In this document: positions 35,138 to 42,340 of the stretch, one piece after another
How positions within the stretch are numbered: position 1 is the stretch's first letter
Layout of the letters: every line of letters starts with the position of its first letter
From: Ilyomonas sp965277535
GTDB taxonomy: Bacteria; Bacteroidota; Bacteroidia; Chitinophagales; Chitinophagaceae
DNA length: 64,000 bases
Assembly: GCA_965277535.1 (NCBI GenBank)
Contig: OZ255825.1
Location: 372,001 to 436,000 of the forward strand
Reading direction: 5' to 3'
The notes under the pieces: generated by a model
The model's input: the letters and a program-made list of their open reading frames with translations, nothing else
What the model was told of the DNA's origin: nothing
Databases searched by the model: none
Program-made: the position numbers and the translations under genes

Positions 35138-36217
35138 TTATGAAAACAAAAGAGGCTGAAAAGACAAGCTTTGCAAATATTCGTTGATGATTTTTGGAAA
35201 TGTCAGAGCTTGCATTTGTTCACCTGTTACCCATTGGTGTTGCTGTAAAACCTCCGGTATCTTTTTCAGCTTTATTTTGATGAACATAGCATTTACATTT
35301 TGATGTGTAAGTTGTTGCGAAAGCTGTGGCGAAATGTAAAGCAGATTGAAATCTTCAATTGAAAAGTGATGATGCAAAAAAGCAGTTACCTCTTCTTCTT
35401 TCCAGAGTTTGTTTTCGCCCGTTTCCAATAAATAAAACTCATACAACTGTTGCCAGATGTCTTTTTGCGCACGTTGATGAACCATTGTTTTGTCATCAAC
35501 CGTAAAAATAAAATAAGTAAACCAACGCGTTTTTTTCAAAATCTTTTTTTCTTTTACCGGAAGTTCATTTACTGTTCCGGTTTGATAAGCAATACAGCCG
35601 TTCTGCAAAGGACATTCATCGCACAAAGGACCAACTGGCTTGCAAATGGTGGCACCAAAGTCCATCATTGCCTGGTTGTGTTGGGCAGGTTTGTTTTTGT
35701 CCAATAATTCATCTGCCAAAGCGGTAAAACTGTTCTTTCCTTCATTGCTGTCAATAGCTGTATCAATTCCAAAGCACCGCGCCAGCACCCGAAACACGTT
35801 GCCATCTACAACTGCATAAGGCAAGTCAAACGCAAACGAAGCAATAGCAGCAGCGGTATAAGGACCTACTCCTTTTAACGCCAATATATCTTCATATTGG
35901 TTAGGAAATGTACCGTTTAAATTATTAGCAATAAACCGTGCTGTAGCCAACAAATTCCTGCACCGTGTATAATAACCCAATCCTTCCCATAGCTTAAATA
36001 CTTCTTCATCGGGCGCGCCTGCTAAATCAACAATTGTTGGATATTTTTTGATGAAAGCTTCATAATACTTTACGCCCATAGCAGCGCGTGTTTGCTGCAG
36101 AATAATTTCGCTTAACCAGATTTTATAAGCGTCCTTCTCTCCTTTCCAGGGCAGTTCTCTCTTGTTCTTTGTTGTGTGCCATTGCGCTAATTGGCAAGTA
36201 AATTGCTGTTTATCCAT
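35138..36217 (-). CDS. mutY: A/G-specific adenine glycosylase MutY
   Basis: MutY removes adenine paired with 8-oxoguanine in base-excision repair. The 359-residue protein has the catalytic region WLSEIILQQTRAAMGVKYYE (Glu about 36), the helix-hairpin-helix LKGVGPYTAAAIASFAFD with catalytic Asp in VDGNVFRV (about 138), and the iron-sulfur ligands C-X6-C-X2-C-X5-C (CKPVGPLCDECPLQNGC, about 190-206). The C-terminal NUDIX-like domain (about 230-350) that recognises 8-oxoG is present. It is divergent from the HU gene, 108 bases apart, a common arrangement in Bacteroidota. Confidence 0.95.
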   Translation of the reverse strand: MDKQQFTCQLAQWHTTKNKRELPWKGEKDAYKIWLSEIILQQTRAAMGVKYYEAFIKKYPTIVDLAGAPDEEVFKLWEGLGYYTRCRNLLATARFIANNLNGTFPNQYEDILALKGVGPYTAAAIASFAFDLPYAVVDGNVFRVLARCFGIDTAIDSNEGKNSFTALADELLDKNKPAQHNQAMMDFGATICKPVGPLCDECPLQNGCIAYQTGTVNELPVKEKKILKKTRWFTYFIFTVDDKTMVHQRAQKDIWQQLYEFYLLETGENKLWKEEEVTAFLHHHFSIEDFNLLYISPQLSQQLTHQNVNAMFIKIKLKKIPEVLQQHQWVTGEQMQALTFPKIINEYLQSLSFQPLLFS

Positions 36218-36325
36218 GAAAATAATCTGTATTATAAATTATTATTTATTCATTTTTAATAAAGATTTGCTTTCATCCACAGAGTATTGCGCTTCCATTT
36301 TTTACATAAAAAGATTTGAAAACAA

Positions 36326-36622
36326 ATGAGAAAGTCAGACTTAATAACCAACATATCTGATAAGACAGGAATTGCTAAAGTAGATGTTTTGGTTTCGTTG
36401 GAAACGATGCTGAAAGAGATTAAAGAAAGTTTAGCGAAAGGCGAAAACATTTACATCCGCGGTTTTGGAAGTTTTATAACGAAGAAGCGCGCAGCTAAGA
36501 TTGGTAGAAACATAAAAAAGAATGTGGCAGTGGAAATACCCGAACATTTTATTCCTGCTTTCAAGCCATCCAAAGAATTTATTAACGAAGTAAAAGAAAT
36601 GCACAGCAAGCAAAAAGGATAA
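36326..36622 (+). CDS. HU/IHF-family DNA-binding protein
   Basis: A 98-residue DNA-bending protein. MRKSDLITNISDKTGIAKVDV begins the helical dimer part, and GENIYIRGFGSFITKKRAAK leads into the DNA-embracing beta arm with IPEHFIPAFKPS (the proline-tipped arm and its return). It is likely a dimer that bends DNA in the nucleoid. It lies 24 bases upstream of the TPR gene and shares an operon-like run with the mS38-like and rng genes. Confidence 0.95.
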   Translation: MRKSDLITNISDKTGIAKVDVLVSLETMLKEIKESLAKGENIYIRGFGSFITKKRAAKIGRNIKKNVAVEIPEHFIPAFKPSKEFINEVKEMHSKQKG

Positions 36623-36646
36623 CTTTGCAGGCACGAAAGCATTTTA

Positions 36647-37507
36647 ATGAAACAAAAACAAGTGATTGTTATAATGGGCGGCATTTTATTATTTGCCAGC
36701 CTGTTTTTTTTTGGTAAAACCATCCCCGCTCATAAAAAAGAACCCGTTGTATCTACCGCTCACAACACTACCGATTCATTATCCGGCTCTTCGGAAACCA
36801 CTACGGCTACAATACTAAATGCGGCAAAAACAAAACTCACTCCTGAACAATTAAACAGGATTACAAAATTGGAAAACAGCGTAGTACGGGGTGATGTAAA
36901 AGCACAGCAAATAAAAGTGTATAACCAGTTAGCTTCGTTTTGGGACGATAGTTTAGGAATGCACGTATTAGGCGCCTATTACACTGGCGAAGCCGGCAAG
37001 TTGGAAAATTCTGAAAAAAAGCTCAACTTTGCAGCCCGTTTGATGCTTGATAACCTGATTAGTGAGGACAATCCTACCAATCAGCACTGGCTGGCAACAA
37101 ACGCTAAAGAGTTGTTTGAGAAGAGTTTGGAACTGAACCCCGCTGATGATTCGGCGAAAATTGGAATTGGCGGCTGCTACCTGTTTGGCAATATTGCCGA
37201 CAATCCAATGCAGGGAATTATGGCTATCCGTCAGGTGGTTGAAAAAAATCCTGATAACCTCTATGGTCAAATGATGCTTGGCTTGGGAGGCATTCGCAGC
37301 GGGCAGTTCGACAAAGCCATCGAGCGCTTTACCATCGTAGTAAACAAACAGCCGCACAATGCAGAAGCATTGTTGTACATGGCAGAAACCTACGAGCGCA
37401 AAGGAGACAAAGCAACCGCGGTGAAATGGTATCGCGAAGCGAAAAATAACATTGCCGTACCGGAAGCGAAAGCAGCCATTGAGGAGCGAGTTAAAACATT
37501 GCAATAA
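36647..37507 (+). CDS. Membrane-anchored TPR protein
   Basis: A 286-residue protein with an N-terminal hydrophobic anchor (residues about 6-24, VIVIMGGILLFASLFFFG), a low-complexity Thr/Ser linker (about 35-60) and a C-terminal set of TPR-like helical pairs (about 155-280; AKELFEKSLELNPADDSAK, AIERFTIVVNKQPHNAEALL, AETYERKGDKATAVKWYREA). It should sit on the periplasmic side of the inner membrane and mediate protein contacts. The partner is unknown. The gene lies between HU and an mS38-like gene, an order often kept in this phylum. Confidence 0.85.
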   Translation: MKQKQVIVIMGGILLFASLFFFGKTIPAHKKEPVVSTAHNTTDSLSGSSETTTATILNAAKTKLTPEQLNRITKLENSVVRGDVKAQQIKVYNQLASFWDDSLGMHVLGAYYTGEAGKLENSEKKLNFAARLMLDNLISEDNPTNQHWLATNAKELFEKSLELNPADDSAKIGIGGCYLFGNIADNPMQGIMAIRQVVEKNPDNLYGQMMLGLGGIRSGQFDKAIERFTIVVNKQPHNAEALLYMAETYERKGDKATAVKWYREAKNNIAVPEAKAAIEERVKTLQ

Positions 37508-37539
37508 ACATTTATCATTTATAAAAACGTATTTTAATT

Positions 37540-37635
37540 ATGCCTTGCGGAAAAAAAAGAAAACGTCATAAGATTGCTACCCACAAACGCAAAAAAAGAT
37601 TAAGAAAAAATCGTCATAAAAAGAAAAACAAATAG
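37540..37635 (+). CDS. 31-residue basic protein, mS38 (AURKAIP1/COX24)-like
   Basis: A very short gene, MPCGKKRKRHKIATHKRKKR followed by LRKNRHKKKNK, with about two thirds of its residues K, R or H. This pattern matches the AURKAIP1/COX24 domain, the conserved C terminus of mitochondrial ribosomal protein mS38, and equivalent tiny proteins are widespread in Bacteroidota. A ribosome role is likely by analogy; it is not proven here. It begins 32 bases after the TPR gene stop and ends 20 bases before a hairpin. It is easily missed by length cut-offs. Confidence 0.85.
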   Translation: MPCGKKRKRHKIATHKRKKRLRKNRHKKKNK

Positions 37636-37655
37636 TTTTTACAGCTAACTAACAT

Positions 37656-37677
37656 TCCGGAATAGCGATATTCCGGA
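37656..37677 (+). terminator. Hairpin after the mS38-like gene
   Basis: TCCGGAATA/TATTCCGGA, a perfect 9-bp stem with loop GCGA, 20 bases past the stop. The T run after it is weak (TTCTTTAC), so it could also be an attenuator. Confidence 0.55.
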
Positions 37678-37859
37678 TTCTTTACTGATTGATTTATTGC
37701 TCCGGTTTTTTGTACGCAACTTTTCCTTCTCCTTATCATCTCACCTTAAACAGCAGCAGAAATCACGCTTATTGACGGATTGTACACACAACCGTTCAAC
37801 GTATGCAGTATTGTTATCTGCTTCCTTTTTTATGTAAACATTTTAAAGTTGCCTTAATT

Positions 37860-39413
37860 GTGAACAAAGATTTGATTATTAATGCAGCGCCAACCGGTGT
37901 TGAAATTGCGCTGCTGGAAGATAAAAAGCTGGTTGAACTGCACAACGAAAAAGCTGATGCCAGCTTCGCCGTAGGAGATTTATATCTCGGTAAAGTAAAA
38001 AAGTTAATACCGGGTTTGAACGCCGCTTTTGTTGATGTAGGTTTTGAAAAAGATGCTTTTCTTCATTATACCGATTTAAGTCCTTATGCCCGCTCGTTGC
38101 TGAAGTTTACGCAAATGGCAATCAGCGATAAAAGCGACACACCACTTGATTTTTCGAAATTTACTATCGAACCTGAAATTGTAAAAACAGGAAAAATAAA
38201 CGAGGTTTTGAGCGGTAAACCCAACGTATTGGTTCAGATTTTAAAAGAACCCATTGCTGCCAAAGGTCCGCGCTTAAGTTGCGAATTATCGTTGCCCGGA
38301 CGATACATTGTAGTAACACCGTTTAACGATGTGGTTGCCGTATCGAAAAAAATTCATTCATCGGAGGAAAGAAAGCGGCTGCAAAAAATTGTAGAATCTG
38401 TCAAACCAAAAAATTTTGGAGTAATTGTTCGCACGGCTGCCGAAGGAAAAAAAGCTGCTGAACTTCATGAAGATGTAATGATGTTGGTGGAAACTTGGAA
38501 CAACATTCAAAAAAATCTGCGTGGCGCTGAAGCACCCTGTAAAATTTTAAGTGAGCAAGACAAAACCACCAGCATTTTACGTGATTTGCTGAACGAGGAT
38601 TTCAACCGTATTGTTACCAACGACAAAAATATTTATAACGATACCAAAAGTTACATTCAAAAGTTTGCGCCCGACAAAGCCGACATTGTTACTTTTTACA
38701 ACAACGGCATTCCGCTTTACGATCAGTTTGGTGTGAACAAACAAATTAAAGCTTCGTTTGGAAAAACGGTAAACCTTCCGAGCGGCGCTTATTTGATAAT
38801 TGAACATACGGAAGCATTGCATGTAATTGATGTAAACAGCGGCTACAAAAGCGTTAGCAACAGCCAGGAAGAAAATGCGTTGCAAACCAATCTGGAAGCG
38901 GCTGAAGAAATTGCAAGGCAGCTGCGGCTGCGCGATATCGGAGGCATCATTGTAGTTGATTTCATTGACATGAAAAATCCTGATAACAAAAGAAAAGTTC
39001 AGGAAGCGATGGAAGACTATATGCGCACTGACCGTGCAAAACATGCGGTTTTACCCATTTCAAAATTTGGAATCATGCAGTTGACACGCCAGCGCATGAG
39101 GCCGGAAGTTAATATCAATATCTCCGAAATCTGCCCGTCCTGCAATGGCTCAGGCAAGATTTCGCCAACGGTCTTATTGGTTGAAGAAATTGAAAAGCGA
39201 TTGCATTATTTGCTCACCCATCAACATAAAAACATTACCATTTCCGTTCATCCCATTTTATATTCGCATCTGACAAAAGGTTGGTGGTTCAATTCAATTC
39301 GTTACAAATGGAACCAGAAGTACAAAACCAAGATTCAAATTATTAAGAACAACGATTACAACCTTACCGAATTTCATTTTTTCGACAGCAACGATGAGGA
39401 AATAAAACTATAA
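37860..39413 (+). CDS. rng: Ribonuclease E/G family (RNase G)
   Basis: An endoribonuclease of the RNase E/G family that trims rRNA precursors and decays mRNA. The GTG at 37860 is preferred, giving 517 residues that begin VNKDLIINAAPTGVEIALLE (the usual Bacteroidota start with M in place of V); an upstream in-frame ATG adds 19 unrelated residues. The S1 domain is at about 30-125 (GDLYLGKVKKLIPGLNAAFVD), followed by the 5'-sensor and the DNase I-like catalytic part with IDVNSGYKS and GGIIVVDFIDM (metal-binding Asp residues, about 325-365). The zinc link CPSCNGSG follows (about 425). It lacks the long RNase E scaffold tail. Confidence 0.93.
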   Translation: MNKDLIINAAPTGVEIALLEDKKLVELHNEKADASFAVGDLYLGKVKKLIPGLNAAFVDVGFEKDAFLHYTDLSPYARSLLKFTQMAISDKSDTPLDFSKFTIEPEIVKTGKINEVLSGKPNVLVQILKEPIAAKGPRLSCELSLPGRYIVVTPFNDVVAVSKKIHSSEERKRLQKIVESVKPKNFGVIVRTAAEGKKAAELHEDVMMLVETWNNIQKNLRGAEAPCKILSEQDKTTSILRDLLNEDFNRIVTNDKNIYNDTKSYIQKFAPDKADIVTFYNNGIPLYDQFGVNKQIKASFGKTVNLPSGAYLIIEHTEALHVIDVNSGYKSVSNSQEENALQTNLEAAEEIARQLRLRDIGGIIVVDFIDMKNPDNKRKVQEAMEDYMRTDRAKHAVLPISKFGIMQLTRQRMRPEVNINISEICPSCNGSGKISPTVLLVEEIEKRLHYLLTHQHKNITISVHPILYSHLTKGWWFNSIRYKWNQKYKTKIQIIKNNDYNLTEFHFFDSNDEEIKL

Positions 39414-39547
39414 CAGGATTGGAGATTTTACTGATTAGAGAGATTTAAATAAAGCAGATTTGTTTTTGCCCAAATTCTTCAGTCTTTTTTAAATCACCCG
39501 AATTGGAAAAATAACATAAAATCTTGGTTCGGAAACTGGGTTCACAC

Positions 39548-39579
39548 AAAAAAGCAGCATTTGTAAATGCTGCTTTTTT
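39548..39579. terminator. Bidirectional terminator between rng and rpoZ
   Basis: AAAAAAGCAGCATTT pairs perfectly with AAATGCTGCTTTTTT over 15 bp with loop GT. The A and T runs on the two sides serve the convergent rng (+) and rpoZ (-) transcripts. Confidence 0.9.
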
Positions 39580-39597
39580 ATTTAAGGTTCATTGAAA

Positions 39598-39942
39598 TTA
39601 TCTAAACAAATCGTCATCGTTTTTGCGATAATAAATTTTATCTTCCATAAACTCCTGCGTAGCCATAATGGCTGCGTTTGGCATCTTTTCGTAAGCGCGT
39701 GAAATTTCAATCTGCTCTTTGTTTTCATGCACTTCCTCCAAACTATCAGTATGCGTAGCAAACTCTTCCAGTTTGGTATGCAACTCATCTTTTACAGCAA
39801 CGTTTATCTGGTTGGCACGTTTGGCTATAATAGCTATGGATTCGTACAGATTGCCTGTTTTATTTTTTATATCAACTAAACTTTTTGTTTCAACAACAGG
39901 TGCAATGTTATTGCCCAGTTGCCGCCTTAGCTTGCTCATCAT
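39598..39942 (-). CDS. rpoZ: RNA polymerase omega subunit (Rpb6-like)
   Basis: The 114-residue protein matches the Bacteroidota omega/Rpb6 family, which helps assemble and stabilise RNA polymerase. The diagnostic helix is NLYESIAIIAKRANQI (about 31-46); a charged linker and the C-terminal KIYYRKNDDDLFR follow. The start is either MM at 39942 or the next M at 39939. It overlaps the end of bamD by about 35 bases and follows it on the same strand, the standard bamD-rpoZ pair of this phylum. coaBC, which usually follows, is absent; a terminator ends the unit. Confidence 0.88.
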   Translation of the reverse strand: MMSKLRRQLGNNIAPVVETKSLVDIKNKTGNLYESIAIIAKRANQINVAVKDELHTKLEEFATHTDSLEEVHENKEQIEISRAYEKMPNAAIMATQEFMEDKIYYRKNDDDLFR

Positions 39943-40735
39943 GTAATGTTTTTATGTGATTGTTGGAAAGTGTTTTAAATTCTTCCACTTGCGGGCGCAA
40001 GTTACTTTGCGGAAAGCGATCTTCAAAATCTGATATTTCGGTAATCACTTTTCCAAAACGCTCAGGCTGTTTGTCAGTAACGCTTGCCTCAGCATATTTG
40101 TAATAAGAGCGCACCATTTCTAATTTGTATTCATCGCTTTTATCTGAATCAGGAAAATCGTCCATCAGTGTATTAAAAGCCACTGCGGCCGATTTAAAAT
40201 AACTTAAATCATAATACAACTTAGCCGCTTTAAATTCTTTCGTCTCTTCTTTATCACGCATGGCGGCTATTATTTTTTCTGCGTCTTTGTTGCGCTCGCT
40301 GCCGGGATGCGTGTTGATGAAAGCCTGCATCAGACCAATGGTTTTAGTGGAATTGGTTTGGTCTAAATCTATCTTTGGCGATTGTTTGTAAAAGCAATAA
40401 GCACGCATGTATTCACATTCCTCGGAGCGTTGCCCGTTGGGAAAGTTTTCAGTGTATGTTTTAAATAAGTTCTCTGCGTTTAAGTAATCTTTCTGGTTGT
40501 AAGCACAGTAAGCATACTTGTAATACATGTCTTCAAAACGCGCCGTACCTTTCACATACGGAAACAAACTTTCAAACAACTGCCCAGCCTTATCCCACTT
40601 CTTTTGCGAATAGTATTGCTCTGCCATTTTGTATTTATATTCCTTGTCTTTGCTTTTGTACACTTTGCCAAATTTGGAAATGCACGAAGTACAAAACAAA
40701 ACAATTATAAACAAGATTTGAATCCATCTTTTCAT
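39908..40735 (-). CDS. bamD: Outer-membrane assembly lipoprotein BamD
   Basis: BamD is the lipoprotein of the BAM complex that inserts outer-membrane barrels. ATG 40735 is chosen because it opens directly on a lipoprotein signal (MKRWIQILFIIVLFCTSC, lipobox cysteine at 18), leaving a 275-residue protein; an upstream in-frame ATG would add 18 residues that break the signal. TPR-like repeats run through residues about 35-260 (AEQYYSQKKWDKAGQLFESL, AYCAYNQKDYLNAENLF, AAKLYYDLSYFKSAAVAFN). It is coupled to rpoZ by overlap. Confidence 0.92.
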   Translation of the reverse strand: MKRWIQILFIIVLFCTSCISKFGKVYKSKDKEYKYKMAEQYYSQKKWDKAGQLFESLFPYVKGTARFEDMYYKYAYCAYNQKDYLNAENLFKTYTENFPNGQRSEECEYMRAYCFYKQSPKIDLDQTNSTKTIGLMQAFINTHPGSERNKDAEKIIAAMRDKEETKEFKAAKLYYDLSYFKSAAVAFNTLMDDFPDSDKSDEYKLEMVRSYYKYAEASVTDKQPERFGKVITEISDFEDRFPQSNLRPQVEEFKTLSNNHIKTLHDEQAKAATGQ

Positions 40736-40929
40736 AGAGAACGAAAATTGGTTTTGAGGCAATAATAAAACGCAATGGGCTGCTTTCAATAGCTGTTAAG
40801 GTTAATTAAAAGATAAAGAGTTATGAGATAAAAAGATAGCGTTTTTAAATGAATATTAAACGATTGTTTATCATTTACATCTTACCCATTGTTAATGAAA
40901 GAATTACTTTTGTTACCCAAATTTTTTTG

Positions 40930-41556
40930 ATGAAACAACTATTTGTATTGATTGTATTAGCTGTAAGTATTGCCAGTACTGCATTTGCACAAAGCGATGC
41001 AAAATCTATCCTTGATAAAGTAAGCAACAAACTGAAAAGCTACCAGGGTATATCAGCCAATTTTAGTTATAGCACAAAAGACAAAAAAGGCGCAGCACAC
41101 GGTACCAAAACAGGACAAATTTTGGTGAAAGGTTCCAAATATTATTTGAAACAAGGCAGCAACGAAATTTATAGCGATGGCACTAAAAACTGGAATTACA
41201 ACAGCAGTGAAAAAGAAGTAACTGTAACTGATGCTGCCGACGATAATCAGGCGTTTTCACCACAAAAGTTTTTAAGTAATTTTTACGATAAAGACTTTAC
41301 TTACAACCTTCTTTCTTCGGCTGGAAACATTTATAAAATAGCATTGACGCCAGTTGATAAAAGAAAGAACTTTAAACAAGTAACTGTATTTGTAGATAAA
41401 ACAAAAGACATGGTTACCAAAGCGCAAGTGCTCGATAAAGCAGATAACATCATTGAGTTTGCATTAAATAACATAAACACGAACGCTTCCATTCCTGACA
41501 GCAAGTTTGTTTTTGATGAAAAAGCACATCCAGGAGTTGAAGTGATTAATCAATAA
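40930..41556 (+). CDS. lolA: Outer-membrane lipoprotein carrier LolA
   Basis: LolA ferries lipoproteins across the periplasm from LolCDE to the outer membrane. ATG 40930 opens on a signal peptide (MKQLFVLIVLAVSIASTAFA, cleaved before QSD), giving 208 residues; the in-frame ATG at 40849 would spoil the signal. The mature part has ILDKVSNKLKSYQGISANFSYS and the half-barrel strands YYLKQGSNEIYSDGTKNWNY, typical of LolA/COG2834 in Bacteroidota. It stands alone, divergent from bamD, and ends at a terminator. Confidence 0.92.
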   Translation: MKQLFVLIVLAVSIASTAFAQSDAKSILDKVSNKLKSYQGISANFSYSTKDKKGAAHGTKTGQILVKGSKYYLKQGSNEIYSDGTKNWNYNSSEKEVTVTDAADDNQAFSPQKFLSNFYDKDFTYNLLSSAGNIYKIALTPVDKRKNFKQVTVFVDKTKDMVTKAQVLDKADNIIEFALNNINTNASIPDSKFVFDEKAHPGVEVINQ

Positions 41557-41578
41557 CTTATAAGGTTTGTTTTTGCAC

Positions 41579-41609
41579 AAAAATGCTTTGCTCTATCAAG
41601 GCATTTTTT
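41579..41609 (+). terminator. Terminator after lolA
   Basis: AAAATGCTTTG pairs with CAAGGCATTTT (one G-T pair), followed by T residues. It begins 23 bases past the lolA stop, right after a GTTTGTTTTTGC motif at 41565. Confidence 0.8.
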
Positions 41610-41626
41610 GTTTGATAATCACTTTC

Positions 41627-41950
41627 TTAATCAACAAACATTTCTTTAATCACCAACTTTGTTTTTTGAATTTCGCGCTCCGTCAATTGCTCAAGAACTT
41701 TAATAATTCTTTGCTTGTCAATGGTTCGGATTTGATCAAGAACTATCCAGCCTTTCGTTTTGTTGTGAGTTACTGAAACCCTTGTAGGATAAGGTTTTGA
41801 GCTGCTTGTTAAAGGCACAATTACAATGGTTTGTAAATACTTATTCATTTCGTTTGGCGAAATTACAACACACGGTCGTGTGTTCTTCATTTCACTTCCA
41901 ATAGTTGGATCGAGATTCACTAAAACAATTTGATATTGATTTATTTCCAT
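41627..41950 (-). CDS. PemK/MazF-family toxin
   Basis: A 107-residue endoribonuclease toxin of the MazF/PemK/Kid type, which cuts mRNA at short sequences. The SH3-like fold shows IVLVNLDPTIGSEMKNTRPCVVISP (residues about 8-32, quoted here in parts only for identification: the DPTIGSE and RPCVVISP blocks), then VIVPLTSS and GWIVLDQIRTID with the catalytic arginine region. It follows the antitoxin with a 10-base overlap. The pair lies between lolA and aspS, and convergent to lolA. Confidence 0.93.
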   Translation of the reverse strand: MEINQYQIVLVNLDPTIGSEMKNTRPCVVISPNEMNKYLQTIVIVPLTSSSKPYPTRVSVTHNKTKGWIVLDQIRTIDKQRIIKVLEQLTEREIQKTKLVIKEMFVD

Positions 41951-42186
41951 TCGCTAAAATTTTCATCTTCAAAAACATCATCAATGAATAGTTTGTCATC
42001 GCCATTTTGATGCATTTTTTTGAAAGACTTATCCCAGCCTTTTCTTGGTTTTGTTTTTGGTTTTATTACAATCTGATCTTCCTCGAGAATCAGTTCTACA
42101 CTATCCTGTATATTGTATTTTTCGATCACCGTTTTACTAAGCCTTATGCCTTTTGAATTTCCGATAGAAATAACTGAAACTTCCAT
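41941..42186 (-). CDS. MazE/AbrB-type antitoxin
   Basis: An 81-residue antitoxin. ATG 42186 gives MEVSVISIGNSKGIRLSKTV, a swapped-hairpin AbrB/MazE DNA-binding domain (about 1-45). The C-terminal acidic tail (DDKLFIDDVFEDENFSEWK) should wrap the toxin. It overlaps the toxin gene by 10 bases, as is typical. The pair probably represses its own promoter, in the 154-base gap to aspS on the opposite strand. An upstream in-frame ATG at 42243 is less likely because it delays the domain by 19 residues. Confidence 0.92.
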   Translation of the reverse strand: MEVSVISIGNSKGIRLSKTVIEKYNIQDSVELILEEDQIVIKPKTKPRKGWDKSFKKMHQNGDDKLFIDDVFEDENFSEWK

Positions 42187-42313
42187 ATTGATTAAGTAAA
42201 TTTTACGTGCATACAAAGTAATTACATCCTGTTCTCTTTTCAAAATTACAAATTTGCACCTTTTGTTACTTCGGTGTTATTCACAAACAAAAGTTTCTAA
42301 CTCTCCTAACTCT

Positions 42314-42321
42314 TATCTTTG
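42314..42321 (+). promoter_or_regulatory. -7 promoter element for aspS
   Basis: TATCTTTG matches the Bacteroidota -7 box TAnnTTTG and lies 19 bases before the aspS ATG. A TTTC at 42294 is the only -33 candidate and is 16 bases away, shorter than usual. Confidence 0.5.
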
Positions 42322-42340
42322 CGCTCCCAAAAATTACATC

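Noticed and set aside
36968..37504. 178-residue antisense frame over the TPR gene
   Set aside because: It is wholly antisense to the TPR gene, cysteine- and phenylalanine-rich with no family signal, and explained by codon bias of the sense gene.
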